A stretch of DNA of 64,000 bases from Fomitopsis serialis. Lineage: Eukaryota; Basidiomycota; Agaricomycetes; Polyporales; Fomitopsidaceae. The first letter of the stretch is position 1; every line of letters begins with the position of its first letter. The translations under genes were made by a program, and so were the position numbers. The notes under the pieces are model-generated. The model worked only from the letters and a program-made list of their open reading frames with translations. It did not search any database and was not told the DNA's origin. Positions 47,601 through 59,471 of this stretch are shown one piece after another. The stretch is taken from the NCBI RefSeq assembly GCF_022376445.1, contig NW_025954962.1, positions 1,736,001 through 1,800,000 on the forward strand, written 5' to 3'.

Positions 47601-47963
47601 GAAGCTTCCCAAGAAGTTCGCGCGACCGTCGACAGCGCCGGGGACTGCGGACTCGTCGCCGCGCACAGAACCGGAGTCCATGCCGATGAGCCCCACGAGT
47701 GATCCAGAACCTATGTTGTCGCAGTCAGCTCCCAACGTTGTGGAGAGTATACCCTCACCAGACCGGATGCGGTCTCTGCGGCGTCCAATCGCCCCATTCG
47801 TCAAGCACCCGCGGTCTTCGTCGACCGACTCTGCCCTCGACCGGAAAGGAAGTGGGAACGGCTGACACGGTCCTCGACACGGACGCAGGAAGCTAGCAAC
47901 GACTCTACTGACGACTCGGCCAGGAAGCGGAAGAGCATCTTCCGCGGCATCCTGCGACGATAG
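44635..47963 (+). CDS. C2/RasGAP-domain Ras GTPase-activating protein, frame broken in several places
   Basis: Predicted to switch off Ras-type GTPases; the C2 plus RasGAP layout resembles yeast Bud2/Cla2, though this is inference. Recognised exons include 44635-44776, 44841-44934, 44987-45266, 45326-45954, 46009-46051, 46104-46269, 46323-46338 (16 nt), 46401-46643, 46702-46867, 46925-47001 and 47053 onward. PH-like part: HHSLFDRKDCLGIYC, WLALLRSYAVPETYGRW. C2 part: LDMDVYCEVFVDG. GAP part: SSHNTLFRGN with the arginine finger, MDKVTIEVDP, CFLRFMVPAI (FLR motif) and VIQNLANLNS. The tail is Ser/Pro-rich. The frame changes by one base near 44712, in the GC-rich run near 45565, at the TTT of 46806-46808, and near 47840. 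The frame as read stops at 47865; a one-base shift reaches a basic end at 47963. Each break fits one missing base. Confidence 0.8.
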
Positions 47964-48106
47964 CCCTCAGACACGGACGCATGTATTTTTCGCTTTTCAC
48001 ATATATTATGCTCGTCAGTATAGCAATACACGTACTATGTAGAATCCATAAATCGTCGCGAACGAAGGAGACATTGTCAATGGAGAGCAGAACGGGCCAG
48101 CGAGTG

Positions 48107-51100
48107 TCATGACGGTGAGTCCGCGTTGAGGGGCTTCATAACGAGCTTCATCGCCTCTGCCGCAACGTCCTCAGACGTGCTGCGGACGGTGATTCGACAG
48201 AGCTGCAGAACATATCAGAATTCCGATCGCAGATCGTTCGCGGAGCAAACGCAAACATACCTTGGCTTCTCGATTCGGCTCCAATCTCATCAAGCAGCCC
48301 ACCTTGCCGTCGGTCGACATGTGCAGGATGCCAGCGGCCACGATGTTGTCGGGATTCGGGTCGATGCCATCGAGGACGTTCAGGTTGAAGCCGGAGACGA
48401 CCTGGCGCTGCTTGCTGCGGTCGACGTGCCCCGACTCGTCGAGGGTGATCGGGAACACCTGCTGGGCTTCTCGAGGCGGCCCGCCGATCAATCGCCATCG
48501 CTCGAAGAAGTCCGCCTGGCCCAATTTGACGTGCTCCACGAACTTCGTCAACACGATCGGGAGGCGCACCGCGATCGTCTGGTGCGAGCCCGCGAGGAAG
48601 GACACGCTCAGGACGGGCGGTTTCGTGAACGGCTTCTTGCACTCGACGTGCACGAGCTGCTGCGACTGCGTCCGCGGCGCGATCGTACTTGGTGCGATCT
48701 TGGCAAACGTGGCGGAGAGCGCGTCTGAGTTGTCGACGTGCAGCGTCGCGGTGAACGAAGTGAACGGCGCGGAGATCTTGTTGCCCATGTAGATCGCGAG
48801 CTGGCCAAGGTGTCCGTGGTACCGCGACTTGATACCAATCTGGATCTGCACGTCCTCGTAAAGCACGCCCTCGGCACCGTGGAGCAGCTTGTCGAACCAC
48901 CGCTCGACGTTGGGCCCCACCGTCAACATCGGTATCCCCTTTTCAGCTAGTGCGGCGGGTGTTTGCGATAGGTCTGGTTGGGACGTCGGTGATTGGGCGT
49001 TTGATGAGGATGTGATCTCCAGACCCATGAGCGAGCTTGCAATGTCGGTCCCATTGCCATTGGTCGCGCTCCCATTACCATTTGGCTGGGGGAAAGTCGG
49101 CTTCTTCGCCGTCTTCTTCGTCGACGTACGCTCCAGAGGGGTATCGGACTTGTCTCCACCCTTGGTCTTGAGTCTGCCAAGTAGTGCGCTCTCGCGCGGC
49201 GGGAACGGCGGGATTTCTTCGCAGACGTTCTGCAGCAATTCGTCATCGTCCGGACGCGATGCGAGTGCGAAGAACTCGCATGCGCGCTGCTGGAGGTCGA
49301 CGTCGAGCACGTGTCGATAGCGTTCGAACACGTTCACGAGCTGCGGCTTGATCTCGGGGAAGACGTTCACCCATTTGATGTATGTCGAAAGGAGGAGAGC
49401 GCGAGTGGGCGCCGCGCAGAATTGGGATTTCGAATGGAGGACCTGGAACTGCTCGATGGGGCTGTACCCAGTCTCGTTGGCAATTAGGTGACCATATTCT
49501 CCGAGGATATATCCGCCGACTTTGACCAGGCTCTCGTGTGACGAGGGCGAGCGCAAGTACTCAAACACTACCTTCGCTGCATACCCTTGCAGATCCTCCG
49601 TATTCGTCACAATCTGGACGACACGATACCAGACCTCCTCGCCAACGTGGTCGCCAGCAGCACTGAGCAGTTCCAGAATGGTGTCGACATACCACTTGTA
49701 TGTACTGGCATACTTCTCCGTCAAGATTGCGATCTTCAGCACCATCTCCTCGCGCAAGCCATAGTCCGCAATCTTGAGGTATCGTAGAAGCTCACCGACG
49801 ATCAGCTCGCTGTTGTCCGTGTCGCACATACTGTAAAGCAAGTCGAGTGCACGACGTCGGACCGAGATGTCTTTGTCGCGCAGAGAGAGGATGATTGTCC
49901 CCTGATGTTTCTTGATGGCATCGAGATTCTCCGTGCGAGCAGCAAGTTGTGCCATGGTGTCCAGACCAAGGTAACGGACATTCGTCTCCTTCGAACTGAT
50001 GAAGCGTGCAAGGAGGACAGCAGCGGTGTTGACCAGTGGTGAGTCAGTGTCAAGATGGATGGCGAGGCTGATAGCCTCGAAGAGGACAGCATGCTGAGCG
50101 TTGTTGTGTTGCACATTGCGTGAAGGTTCGGCACAGTTGTTCATGGTGGTCTCAAGGACCTTGTACATGACGGCCAGTAGTGTCGGATCCTCTATTCTGA
50201 GGTGAGCAAAACGAACTGGATGGCACGGTCATGACGAACCTGAAGGGGGATAATATTGCAGCAATCGCAAGAGCTTGACCTGAAGCCATGGCGATGGCAC
50301 TTTGTAATACGCGTATGTTGCGCTATATTCATGCTCAATGACAAGCTGCCACTATGTGTCAGACTCGACGCGCTTCGGGATCACGCAGTCACATACCTTG
50401 TTGAGCCTGTCTACGGCCTTGGTGTAACACACCGCGTATGCATCGAGGTGGTCTTGAGCCATCGCCATGACCAAGCTAGTGACACATATTACTACACCCT
50501 TTCAGTCGTGTAAGGCACGTTCCGAAGGCTACACTTGCTCTTGCGCTCACCAGGTCTCCGTCATCCATCAAGGAGACTATCCGTAGAGCCCATTCGGCGG
50601 CAGGGAGGACGTCTGGGTGTTTCCGGTATAGCCTCAGCAAGGTCAACGCAGCTTTTTTCCTCACAAAGGTTGGTGATGTTCTGTAACACATATTTCAGCC
50701 TACGGCATGCGACATCACAAATACGCATGACGTACGGGGAAATCAGCAAGCGATGTACGTCCTCCGCCAAAGCTTCCGCCATCTCCTGCCCACCTACATT
50801 TGCGATGGCGTGTAATGCCAGACAGTTGCTGATCTCGTTTTGTCGTTTAGGTCTTACGGATGGAGTTCACGACAAGGCGCAGGAAGTCGGAGTTCTCGTG
50901 CATAAGGAGGGTGACTGCGAGATAGCCCTGGGCACATTTGGTTCATGACAGGGAACACATCTAGTTATGCTTACAATCTGCTTCTCGCTGTATTTGGACT
51001 CGAGATGAGGTTGACTGCCTCCATGTGCCCGACATCGACCTTGTACCCAGTATGTATGTGAAGATGACCTTGGCGACATATCTGCAACCATACGTCAGTA

Positions 51101-51380
51101 TATGAGTAGCAGATGTGCGCCAGTCTCACTTCTTCTTCTGATAGCCATCCAAGTTGCCGTCTGTTCACCGACATTAGGGTGAGGGCGCTGGGGAAGTGGT
51201 ATGACGTGCCTTTGAACCTCTTCCTGATGTTCGCCATCTCCTTGTTGATCCTCTTCTCCTCCAACTCGCGGACTCTCGCTCCTCGAATGTCCGCGATGAA
51301 CTACATATGCAAGCATGAGCAATATCCCCACTCTGAATGCTACTACGTACCTGCGTGAGCCCACGCATATTAGTCGCCAT
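48107..51380 (-). CDS. APL3: AP-2 adaptor complex alpha subunit (alpha-adaptin)
   Basis: Large subunit of the plasma-membrane clathrin adaptor. Exons 51351-51380, 51210-51300, 51130-51160, 50975-51081, 50736-50927, 50551-50680, 50397-50498, 50240-50345, 48261-50191 and 48107-48202. Start MATNMRGLTQFIADIRGARV; trunk motifs NKEMANIRKRF, LDGYQKKKYVAK, NCLALHAIANVGGQEMAE and TSPTFVRKKAALTLLRLYRK. Hinge at about residues 610-690 (Ser/Thr/Pro/Asn-rich), then the ear domain to ITVRSTSEDVAAEAM and the end NADSPS. The intron at 51161-51209 begins with GC (GCACGT). Exons 50975-51081 and 50736-50927 are each two bases short of the expected frame (GYKVDVG, SSKYSEKQ, IRKDLND and KNEIS junctions). With four more bases the protein would be about 939 aa. 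Everything from 50680 downstream reads cleanly. Confidence 0.92.
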
Positions 51381-51723
51381 CTTGGTCGGTTCTCCCGGGC
51401 TTAGAGCCCGCTTCCAAGTCCAAGGTCGTGTGTGAGGGTTTGAGCTGACGAGCTGTAGATGATGCTAAGCCAGTCAGCTGGCTTCACGGACGAAGGATGG
51501 GGGACGGGCAGGATGGCGAGACGCGACCAGGTAAGTGGCCTCGAGAGGAGGCGCCCATGCAACCCGATTACTTGCCTTTCCGAGCACCTACGCCTCCTCA
51601 TGGCACGCTGATCCGACCGCGGCGGAAATATTCAATTGTCCGTATGTCCAGATCCCGTATTCTTTGAAGCTACTCTAAGTGTTTGTCCTAGCACCACACG
51701 AAACCTTTGAACGCATACATGCA
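51381..51723. promoter_or_regulatory. divergent AP-2 alpha/DPH7 promoter region
   Basis: The 343 bp between the two start codons must contain both promoters. No TATA box or recognised factor site stands out. An ATG at 51599 opens only a three-codon frame in the DPH7 leader. Confidence 0.4.
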
Positions 51724-53202
51724 ATGACCGCATTCGACACCGTCTGGCCAGCCGACTCTGTCGAGTTCTGTCCTCATCCAAGTTATCACAATGTGTTCGT
51801 CTGTGGGACCTACAACCTTGAGCAGCCAGCACACACAATTGACAATGAACCGAACGAGGGCACGCCTCCGCCCGCCGAACGTCCCAAACAGAAGAGAACC
51901 GGTGAATGTCTGCTCTTTGGGGTCGACGCGGAGGATGAGCTTCAGTTGTACGTCCGAAAGAGCATCCTCCATATGCTTCAACTAACTGGAATGCCAGCAT
52001 AGCCCTTTGCTACAAAAGACATCCCTGCCTGCAATTCTTGATATGAAGTGGTCAGTATGGCTGAGCGGCGCAACCCTCACAAAGTGTTCACGCGGCACAG
52101 GTGTCATACATCGCCTTCGGTCGATCCTATTCTTGCTATAGCAGACTCAGAAGGCGGCATCACACTTCACGCCTTACGAGGCAAACAGGTGAGTCATAGT
52201 TCAGCTGGAGATGCCTGTGTAGTGACGCTAGTTACACAGTCCCAACCAAGTTTCGAACAAACCTTCTCCATTGCATGCGCGTCCAAAGAGTCCTTTGCCT
52301 GTCTCTCGACTGGTCTAGCCGGCGATATCCCAGCAGGTATGTTCTCGCCAAGTGGGTCAATACTTCAATACTGAAGCTGAGTGAACGGTTGGACAAGCTC
52401 TCTTGGCTCACTCATTGTCTCGCTTTCCGATGGGTCACTAGCGCTTCTGCGCCCAGAGAATTCAAGCGGGCTCATAGTAGCAGAATCATGGCATGCGCAT
52501 GATCACGAGCCATGGATAGCTGCATGGAACTACTGGGACACCAACGTTGTTACTCAGGTCTGTCTATCCCCCCGCTTGCTCGTAGACACACTCCGAATAA
52601 GAACACATAGGAGGCGACGACCTCAAAATGAAGGCCTGGGATGTTCGACAAGACTTTACACAGCCTCTCTTCGTCAACAAGAGGTGCGTTGTTGCGGCCC
52701 TCACTAACGGCGACGTTCAGCCCATACCTGCGTCGTAGGTTCGACGCTGGGATCACTACGATCCAGAGTCACCCATACGTCGAGCATCTACTTGCCGTCG
52801 GAAGGTGAGCAAGATTCTTACGATCCATCATGTGCTATACCTTACTTTTCATGCAGCTATGATAACACTGTTCGCTTGTTCGACGTCCGCAAGCCTCTTG
52901 TCCCCGTCGTCGAGGCTGACGTCGGTGGTGGCGCCTGGCGTGTAAAGTGGCACCCATCTCCCGAGCGCAAGACCGACCTGCTGGTCGCCTGCATGCACGA
53001 TGGCTTCAAAATTGTCCGTTTCGGCCTCGGCGGCGAATCCGAGCCATCTGGCAAGCAGTGGGACGTCGTAAACCGATTCGACCAGCACGAGTCTCTGGCA
53101 TATGGAGTCGATTGGTCGTTCGCTCGGGGAAGCGTAGGCGGGGACACGTTGGTAGCGAGTTGCTCATTCTACGACCATAAATTGCACCTTTGGAGGGGCT
53201 AG
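51724..53202 (+). CDS. DPH7: DPH7-type diphthine methyl ester hydrolase, WD40 protein
   Basis: Removes the methyl ester from diphthine methyl ester on elongation factor 2, the step before final amidation to diphthamide. Exons 51724-51947, 52003-52050, 52101-52188, 52240-52336, 52398-52557, 52611-52683, 52739-52804 and 52857-53202. Family marks: start MTAFDTVWPADSVEFCPHP, FVCGTYNLEQP, SLPAILDMKWCH, LCLSLDWSSR, LIVSLSDGSLALL, HEPWIAAWNYWD, SGGDDLKMKAWDVR, SYDNTVRLFDVR and SCSFYDHKLHLWRG at the end. These form the beta-propeller blades of a WD40 fold. The frame needs one extra base in exon 4 (about 52290, before LCLSLDW) and one in exon 5 (about 52550, a TT that should be TTT to give VYSGGDD). 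With both the protein is about 367 aa. Confidence 0.92.
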
Positions 53203-54453
53203 CAGCAGAGTGCGCGCAATGATAATGTTGTAGTGTCCCGCTCAGCGTTCGACAGTGGCCGCCTCCGAGTCTGGCGTACTGGAGCGATGGAAGTCTTGCA
53301 CTGGCATAACCCTCTCTGGTCCGTTGTCAGTCTCGCGGTCGTTCAAGTCAGCACGCCCTTCGCCCTGCTGGAGCCCAGGATCCTCTCAGCCTGCAGGCTT
53401 GCCGTTGCTGTGCTACTCAAACGACACTCAGTGCCGAGCCTCGGCTTGAGGTAACGTACCGATGAGATCTGGGGGAGACCAGCCTAGCCCGAGGGATCCG
53501 AGCGGAGCGGGGGCTCGCACGATGAGATCTGACCCATCCGCATCAGCGCCATATCGTCTGATCGCCGAGCATCCGCCGAAGAAGGCGGTCGCGCATCAGC
53601 GCTACAACCCATCACGCCGTCCGTTTTTGAATTTCTGGCCGTCTGCGCCAAGTCTGCGCGAAGGTGGCGACAGCTCACGGCTCACGCTAAGTAACAGATG
53701 TGGATCCGCCGTCATGATGGCCTGATAGACTAGCTTCGAGGGTGCAGTTTGGGTACAGTGCACCGTCCGTGAGCACCTCATGACACCAAATCTCCAACGT
53801 ACCTTGGAGTGTACGGAACACCATGGGCTCAGAGACAGGGAATGTTTGTGGTATCAGGTCAATTACTATATGCAACTCACAACCACAGAGAGCCCAACCC
53901 CTTTGCCCAAACCACCAAAAGCAGTGGATAAAAATACATCGGAATCTACGGTAAAGAACAGAGAAAGGCGCTGCGTTCGGCGCAGAACAGTATGTACCTA
54001 CGAGTAGAGGGAGAACCATATTGTACGCGAGTGTTGAAAGTGAAGCGGAGGACAGGACAACGGGTGAAGGTGAGTGGGTTGGGCGATGAGGGTGGGGATG
54101 CTGGTGCGGTGTGTGTTGGAAGGCCCGCGGGCGCCGTACATGCATGTACACACAGATACGAGTGCGAATACGCAGCCTCCGGGGCGCGGGCGAATATGAT
54201 GATGCAGTGCGAGCGAGGAACGAGACGCAGACGAGACGATCCAGATGCGCAGTGATAGGTAACAGGGTGCGACAGACACAAAGTGAGTGTGCGAGCTTGC
54301 GGAAAACAGATGGCAGCTTTGAGAGGATGAGATGAGAGCAAGAGTGGGTGTGTTTAAATAGAAACCAAAAAGATAATGAGTGTGTGTGTGCGCCTGCGTG
54401 CGCGGCGCGGGATGCAATGCAGAGGTGGTGTACAAAGCGCCTAGAGACCGATG
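53203..54453. other. convergent intergenic region, 1.25 kb
   Basis: Between the ends of DPH7 and the RCK kinase. It holds both 3' flanks, with a short GTGTGTGTGTG run near 54380 on the kinase side. No further gene is supported, although the GC-rich sequence gives overlapping open frames. Confidence 0.5.
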
Positions 54454-57400
54454 CTAGCTCATATCGTCGTCGATTTCATCCGGCGATGTGAAAGACATTG
54501 GCGACAACGGGGGATACTCCCCGTCCGCGACGGCCTCCAGGTGCGAGAACGGTGGTAACGACCCCGGTCGATCCAAGCCCTGTAATGGTGGCTATCCAAC
54601 AACTGTTAGTCAATTACTGGACAGACAACGTCAATCAACACGTACGACTTTGAAGATCGGGTTGATGGCCGACTTAGGTGCAACGCCGGGACTCGGAGGA
54701 TGGCCTTGAGGCTGCCCTCCGAGGAACTGTTGATGTCGAGAGGGCGGCTGAAGCGATAGATGCATGCCTTCCGGCCTCCTCGACACAAAACTTGCGCTAT
54801 CCTGTACGCTCGTACTCGCGGATCGTTCGTGCTGCCACGTTGGTGATGATAGCGAGAGCATATGCATCGGCGGTGGGGGTGGTGAGCCGCCCCTTCTGAC
54901 AGGGACGACGTATCTACCGATGAGCGAAGGTTGAAATCGTTGAGCTTCTGCTCCAGCGAGAACGACGTCGACGACCGTCCCCGCAGCGAGAAGTCGTCCG
55001 TCCGCAACGAGTTCATCGACGTCATGCGGCCCATACTGCTGGCAGCATACGTGCTTGTCCGATATCGAGACCGCGTCGGACCCGGGTCACTGTCCACCGT
55101 CGCGAACGAGATGACGGACATCCCACTCGGCAGGTCAGACGACGACATCGAATGATCGTCATCGTATTCCCGCCGCCTCGCCTTCGGCACACGCTCGTCA
55201 TCGGACCTGCGCCAGCTCGAGCTATCATCTGCCTTATAGCTCCCACTCGCAGCGTCCAGCGTCCGCGCGCTCGGACCATGGCTCTGGCTCTGGCGTATCG
55301 AGCCCGTCGCCGCAGGCTGCTTGCCCTTCTCCCGGGGCGGGCGGTAGCTCGGCGGGGGCACGCTCATGGTCGAGCTCTGCGCTGCGAGCCAGTGCCAGTC
55401 AACCGCGGCCGCGTCGCCCTCGCCCTGCTTCGTCATGCGCCTCTGCTTCTCCATGACCGCACGCGCCTGGTCACGCTGCATCTTCTGCGCGAGCTGCCGC
55501 CGCTGTTTCTCTGCCTCCGCCTTCATCCGCTCCGCCTCCTTCTTTCGCGACTTCGCGTCGGTCGCCGGCGCGGACGGCGCCTCCATCACGATCGGGCTCA
55601 GCTCGCTCAGGCTGCGACTGTCCGTGCTGCTCGACTGCGTCCGCTTCAGGCTCGGGACTGAGCCAGCGCTCGCGACGTTCGCCTCCTGCACCGGCGGGAG
55701 TGGAGGCTGGCCTTGAACCTGGCACTTGTCGCTGTGCCCGCCGAACATGCTCAGACCCCACTTGCTGCTCTTCTTGGCGAAGCCGAATGGCGCGAGCTTG
55801 CTGAGCTTGGGTGCATGCGCCTGCGAGACCTCATGGTTCTGCATCGGGTCGTGGATCGGCTCTGGCTCGACTGGACGTGCGGGGTACTCGCGCGCCATGG
55901 GCGACGTCTGGATCTCCGTCTGGCCGTTCGAGACGACGTAATGCTCTGGTAGCCCTTCAGTCTGGGGTGACACATCCATAGCATCCCAGTCAGGCTGACC
56001 AGCGTGCTGGCTGTAGTAAGTACTCCCGAGGTGGTCGCCGCCGAACGAATATGCCGAGGAGTCAAACGCCGACTGACCGTCCACCACAGACTGAGGTACA
56101 CCTACATGGTGGACACCGTTGGGCAGATCATACCTGTAGTCAGAGAACCTGGACGACGACTCCGAGCTTTCGCGGGGAACTGATTGAGTGTCGAAGAAGG
56201 ATGTCCGATGTGTCGAGGACGCGTCCGGGATGCGCACACCAGCCAACGGCGCGGATGGCTGAAGGTCGGGCCTGTGGTTGACAGAAGTATACGTGTGCGA
56301 TGGAGGTAAATGTCGCGGAGATATCGAGTGCAGCGCCGCGGGTAATCCACGCTGGTCATCCCTCGCAGTAGGAAGCAGCGCCGTCTGCAGTGGCTGGGTC
56401 GGCGGGGGAGGTGGATGATTGAGCGGGGTCGTCTCGATCAAGTACGGGTGCTCGAGACATTGCAAACTAGTAAGTCGCTGATCAGGATCGTACTTGAGCA
56501 GATCGGATATGCAATCGACGAGCTTGGGCGGTACCGATGGGTCAAAGAGCGCGCGAAAGTCCTTTGGGACAATCTGCACACCAGCATCCACACAGGACAA
56601 ACTGAGTCTAGGCCTATATGCGCACAAACGTGGAGCCACCACCTTCTGGAATTCAAACCCCACCTTCTTGGCCATCTTCACACCTCTTGGCCATCTCCCG
56701 CCCCCGATCGGTTTCCCGCGGTTGTCCAACCCATAGTCGTCCACTGGATCACCGAGCAGCTCACATATACGCGCGACTTGGTCCATCTCACCTTGGCCTG
56801 GGAAGAGCGGCCGCAGGTTGACCAGTTCCGCCATGATAGTACCGAGCGCCCACGTGTCTACAGGATTTGAGTAGTCCCTGCTCTTGAGGAGGACCTCTGG
56901 TGCGCGATACCATCGCGTAGAGACATACTCCGTGTATGGTGGTTTGCTTCGCGTCTCTCGCGCGAGGCCAAAGTCGGCGAGTTTGACAATCACCACGACG
57001 TCCTTCTCGAGAGGCGCGTCTGGTGGTGCGATGGGCGACAGAGTCCGGTAATCATACAAACCTGTTGTCGTCACCAGCAGGTTCTCCGGTTTCATGTCGC
57101 GGTGAAAGTAGCCCGACGCATGGATGTGGTGGAGGCCGGAGACGACCTGACGGAAGATGGACGAGACGAGGCCGCCGGCGAGCGGTTTGCCTTTTCGAGT
57201 CTTGATCAGTTGATATAGGTTCCCCTCCATGGACTCGAAGACGAAGTAGAGCTCTTTCGTCTGCGGCAGGAGGAAGAAGTCGTATAGGGGGATTATATTC
57301 GGGTGGTACGTTATCGCACGCAGGGACTGCCGGTGGAAAAGGGAGACACGTTAGAGAGCGCGTACAGCAAGTGAAAGTGATGACGCACCTCAAGCTCCTT

Positions 57401-57980
57401 CAGCTTCTTACACTCATCCCATCCGCCCTCCCACTTCTTCTTCATCCTTTTGACGGCAACGAGGCGTTTACCGGCGTACTCGCGCTTTGCGCCCGCGCCG
57501 CACTGCATCGCGGACAGCGGGGTATTGGGCGGTAGCGTCCCATGCCAATCGCAGAGCCAGACGGTGCCGAATGAGCCGTCCCCCACCACTTTGAGCGGTG
57601 TATATGACCGCGTCGAGGCTGCGACGCACGCGAGACATGCACATCAGCATGGATTGATGGCGTAGAAGCGCGACCAAAGGCGGCAAGGGGCGGGGAAGGA
57701 AACAAAGCGAGACACTCACTGCTACGTGCGTCGCCCACGACGAGCTGGTTGTCCTGCACAGTGACGGACGGGATGCCGACGACGACGACAGGGTCCTTGG
57801 GTGTTTGCGGCTGAGCGGAGCGGTTGTTCTGAGGAGGGGGTGGTTGCTGCAGAGTTGTTGTGGATGAGCGTGGCCATTTGGGAGGGACTGGTTGTGGTAG
57901 TGGCCGTTTGGCATGTGGTTGGAGTAACCGTTGTGAATGGGGAGGGAATGATGGCCTGGGGAGACATGGGTTGTGTACAT
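54454..57980 (-). CDS. RCK/MAK-family (Ime2/Crk1-like) protein kinase, about 1100 aa
   Basis: Ser/Thr kinase of the CMGC group; relatives control meiosis, cell shape and mating (yeast Ime2, Ustilago Crk1). Exons 57720-57980, 57389-57618, 54646-57326 and 54454-54591. The N-terminal extension (MYTTHVSPGHHSLPIHNGY) is His/Asn/Pro-rich. Kinase domain: glycine loop VVGDGSFGTVWL, lysine in VAVKRMKKKW, ELYFVFESMEGNLYQL, catalytic loop HRDMKPENLL, DFGLARE and the TxY activation motif YTEYVSTRWYRAPE. The long C-terminal region is Pro/Ser-rich with a basic Lys/Arg/Gln coil near residue 650, and ends SPDEIDDDMS. Two one-base losses are inferred: near 57850 (HPQQ/LQQPPPP) and in the C run at 54890-54893 (EGGGSPPPPP). 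Both restore the phase exactly. Confidence 0.88.
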
Positions 57981-59471
57981 GGTTCTTGTTGCACTAGCAT
58001 CGCCCGCGGTGTATGGGATATTAGAGTGTGCGGTGCGCGGATTGCATGAGATAATAGGGGATAAAATAGAGATGGCGGGGACGTGGGCGGGGGCGACGAC
58101 GATGCGTGGAGGAGGAGGGAGAGGGAAGAGCGGACCAGGAGCGGACAGCTGGTGGCGGGTGTTTGGCGTCGAGTCGGCGAGCCGAAAGTGATCGGTACGA
58201 CAGATGTGGGTAATTGAATTCACTACCGCCCGGCTGTCAAGGGCTCCTCAGCTTATCCTGGCCGTGAGCTGTGCAGTCCGCGGCGAATGCAGCGTGCGCG
58301 GGATGGAGGAGTGGGTGGAGGCTGCGGGGCACTGAGCTGGCCAGGCGACGAGGCGGGTGCGACGAGACGCAGAGTCGCAGACTGGGGCGGTGGCGCGTGC
58401 GTTCTGCGAGATGCGAGAAACAAAGCCTCCCGAAAAGGCATGGCGCATCCGGGCGCCTCTTCGATCCTGCCGCCGCCTCGTCGGCAATCCTCCATGTGCG
58501 AACAGAGGCTGTGTGCCGCCCAGATCCCGATCCCACCATCGCCGACGCTGCCATCAATGTCCGCCCGCCCCCGCTGCCCCCGTGCACGCCCGCCACGTCG
58601 CGCACACGCACCCAGCACCGTCTCCCGCCATCTCCCGCGGCGGCAGATCGCAGGGATCATCGCGCTGATGGGGCGAGAAGCGCTGCGTGCATGTGCCCAT
58701 CTCCTCATTTGTCGACAACGCCTCTTCCCAGCTTCCTACCGCCCCACGTCGACGTCGCCTGTCTCGCGCCGCCACATGCCCGCCGCGCATCAGCCGGTCA
58801 CGCGCGTCGCGACTGTGGCCCGCCGGTGCTGCCGTGAGCCAGGACGCAAACGGCGACCAACGCCCGCCATGACACGATCTGCACACACCCCAACTTCGCT
58901 CCGTAGTGATTCCCAACTTCCGTGCTATCAGCGGGTGCTGACTGAGTCTTCCCATGCCCCAGCCCAGATTCGCTTCCATGCATCTCCTCGCTTAGCTTAC
59001 TCTTTCCTGACAACCGACCATGGGCCTCGCCCCGCTCTCCTCTCTCCAACACCTCCACCGCCCACCGGCCTTTTCTTGCTTTCGCGATCGCTCTCCGTCT
59101 CTGCGGTGTACCGAACAGATCCGACCATTCTCCCTCCACTAATCGTGCGGGAGCATTAACCTTGACTGAGCTAATGATTGCCTTCCTCAGTTGCATCAGT
59201 CTCTCATCTTCGGTCCCGTGTCCATCAATTGCTTCCTTCTCACGAAGCCCTTACTTACCGATGTGGACCATCGTCAACCCGTATTCTGTCCCACCTCCAG
59301 GTGGCCCGCAACGCCTTCTTCCTCGCTGTCCGCGCTCTTGTGTCATCTATGAGGTATCCAAATTCTACTGCAATACATACGGCGACCGCTCCGCTCCAGT
59401 CGCAGGCCGCCACCGAGATCCTACATTAAGATTTGCGCAACATCGACATGCACACACGCCCGCCAGTCCTC
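57981..59471. other. 1.5-kb region between the RCK kinase start and the PRPP synthetase end
   Basis: The kinase leader and promoter occupy the left part. Long open frames on both strands around 58240-59160 overlap one another and encode only Arg/Pro/Ala/His-rich sequence, as expected by chance in GC-rich DNA. I found no splice pattern or family motif and call no gene. Confidence 0.5.

Noticed and set aside
48126..48728. 200-codon plus-strand frame within AP-2 alpha
   Set aside because: Antisense shadow of the AP-2 alpha ear domain.
50846..50874. Possible 29-bp ultrashort intron in AP-2 alpha (GTAAGA...CAG)
   Set aside because: Removing it deletes the conserved KDLNDKNEIS region and leaves the wrong frame. 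Two missing single bases explain the site better.
58287..59159. 290-codon plus-strand frame upstream of the RCK kinase
   Set aside because: Competing long frames exist on both strands at the same place. The translation is Arg/Pro/His-rich without motifs, as expected for GC-rich non-coding DNA.
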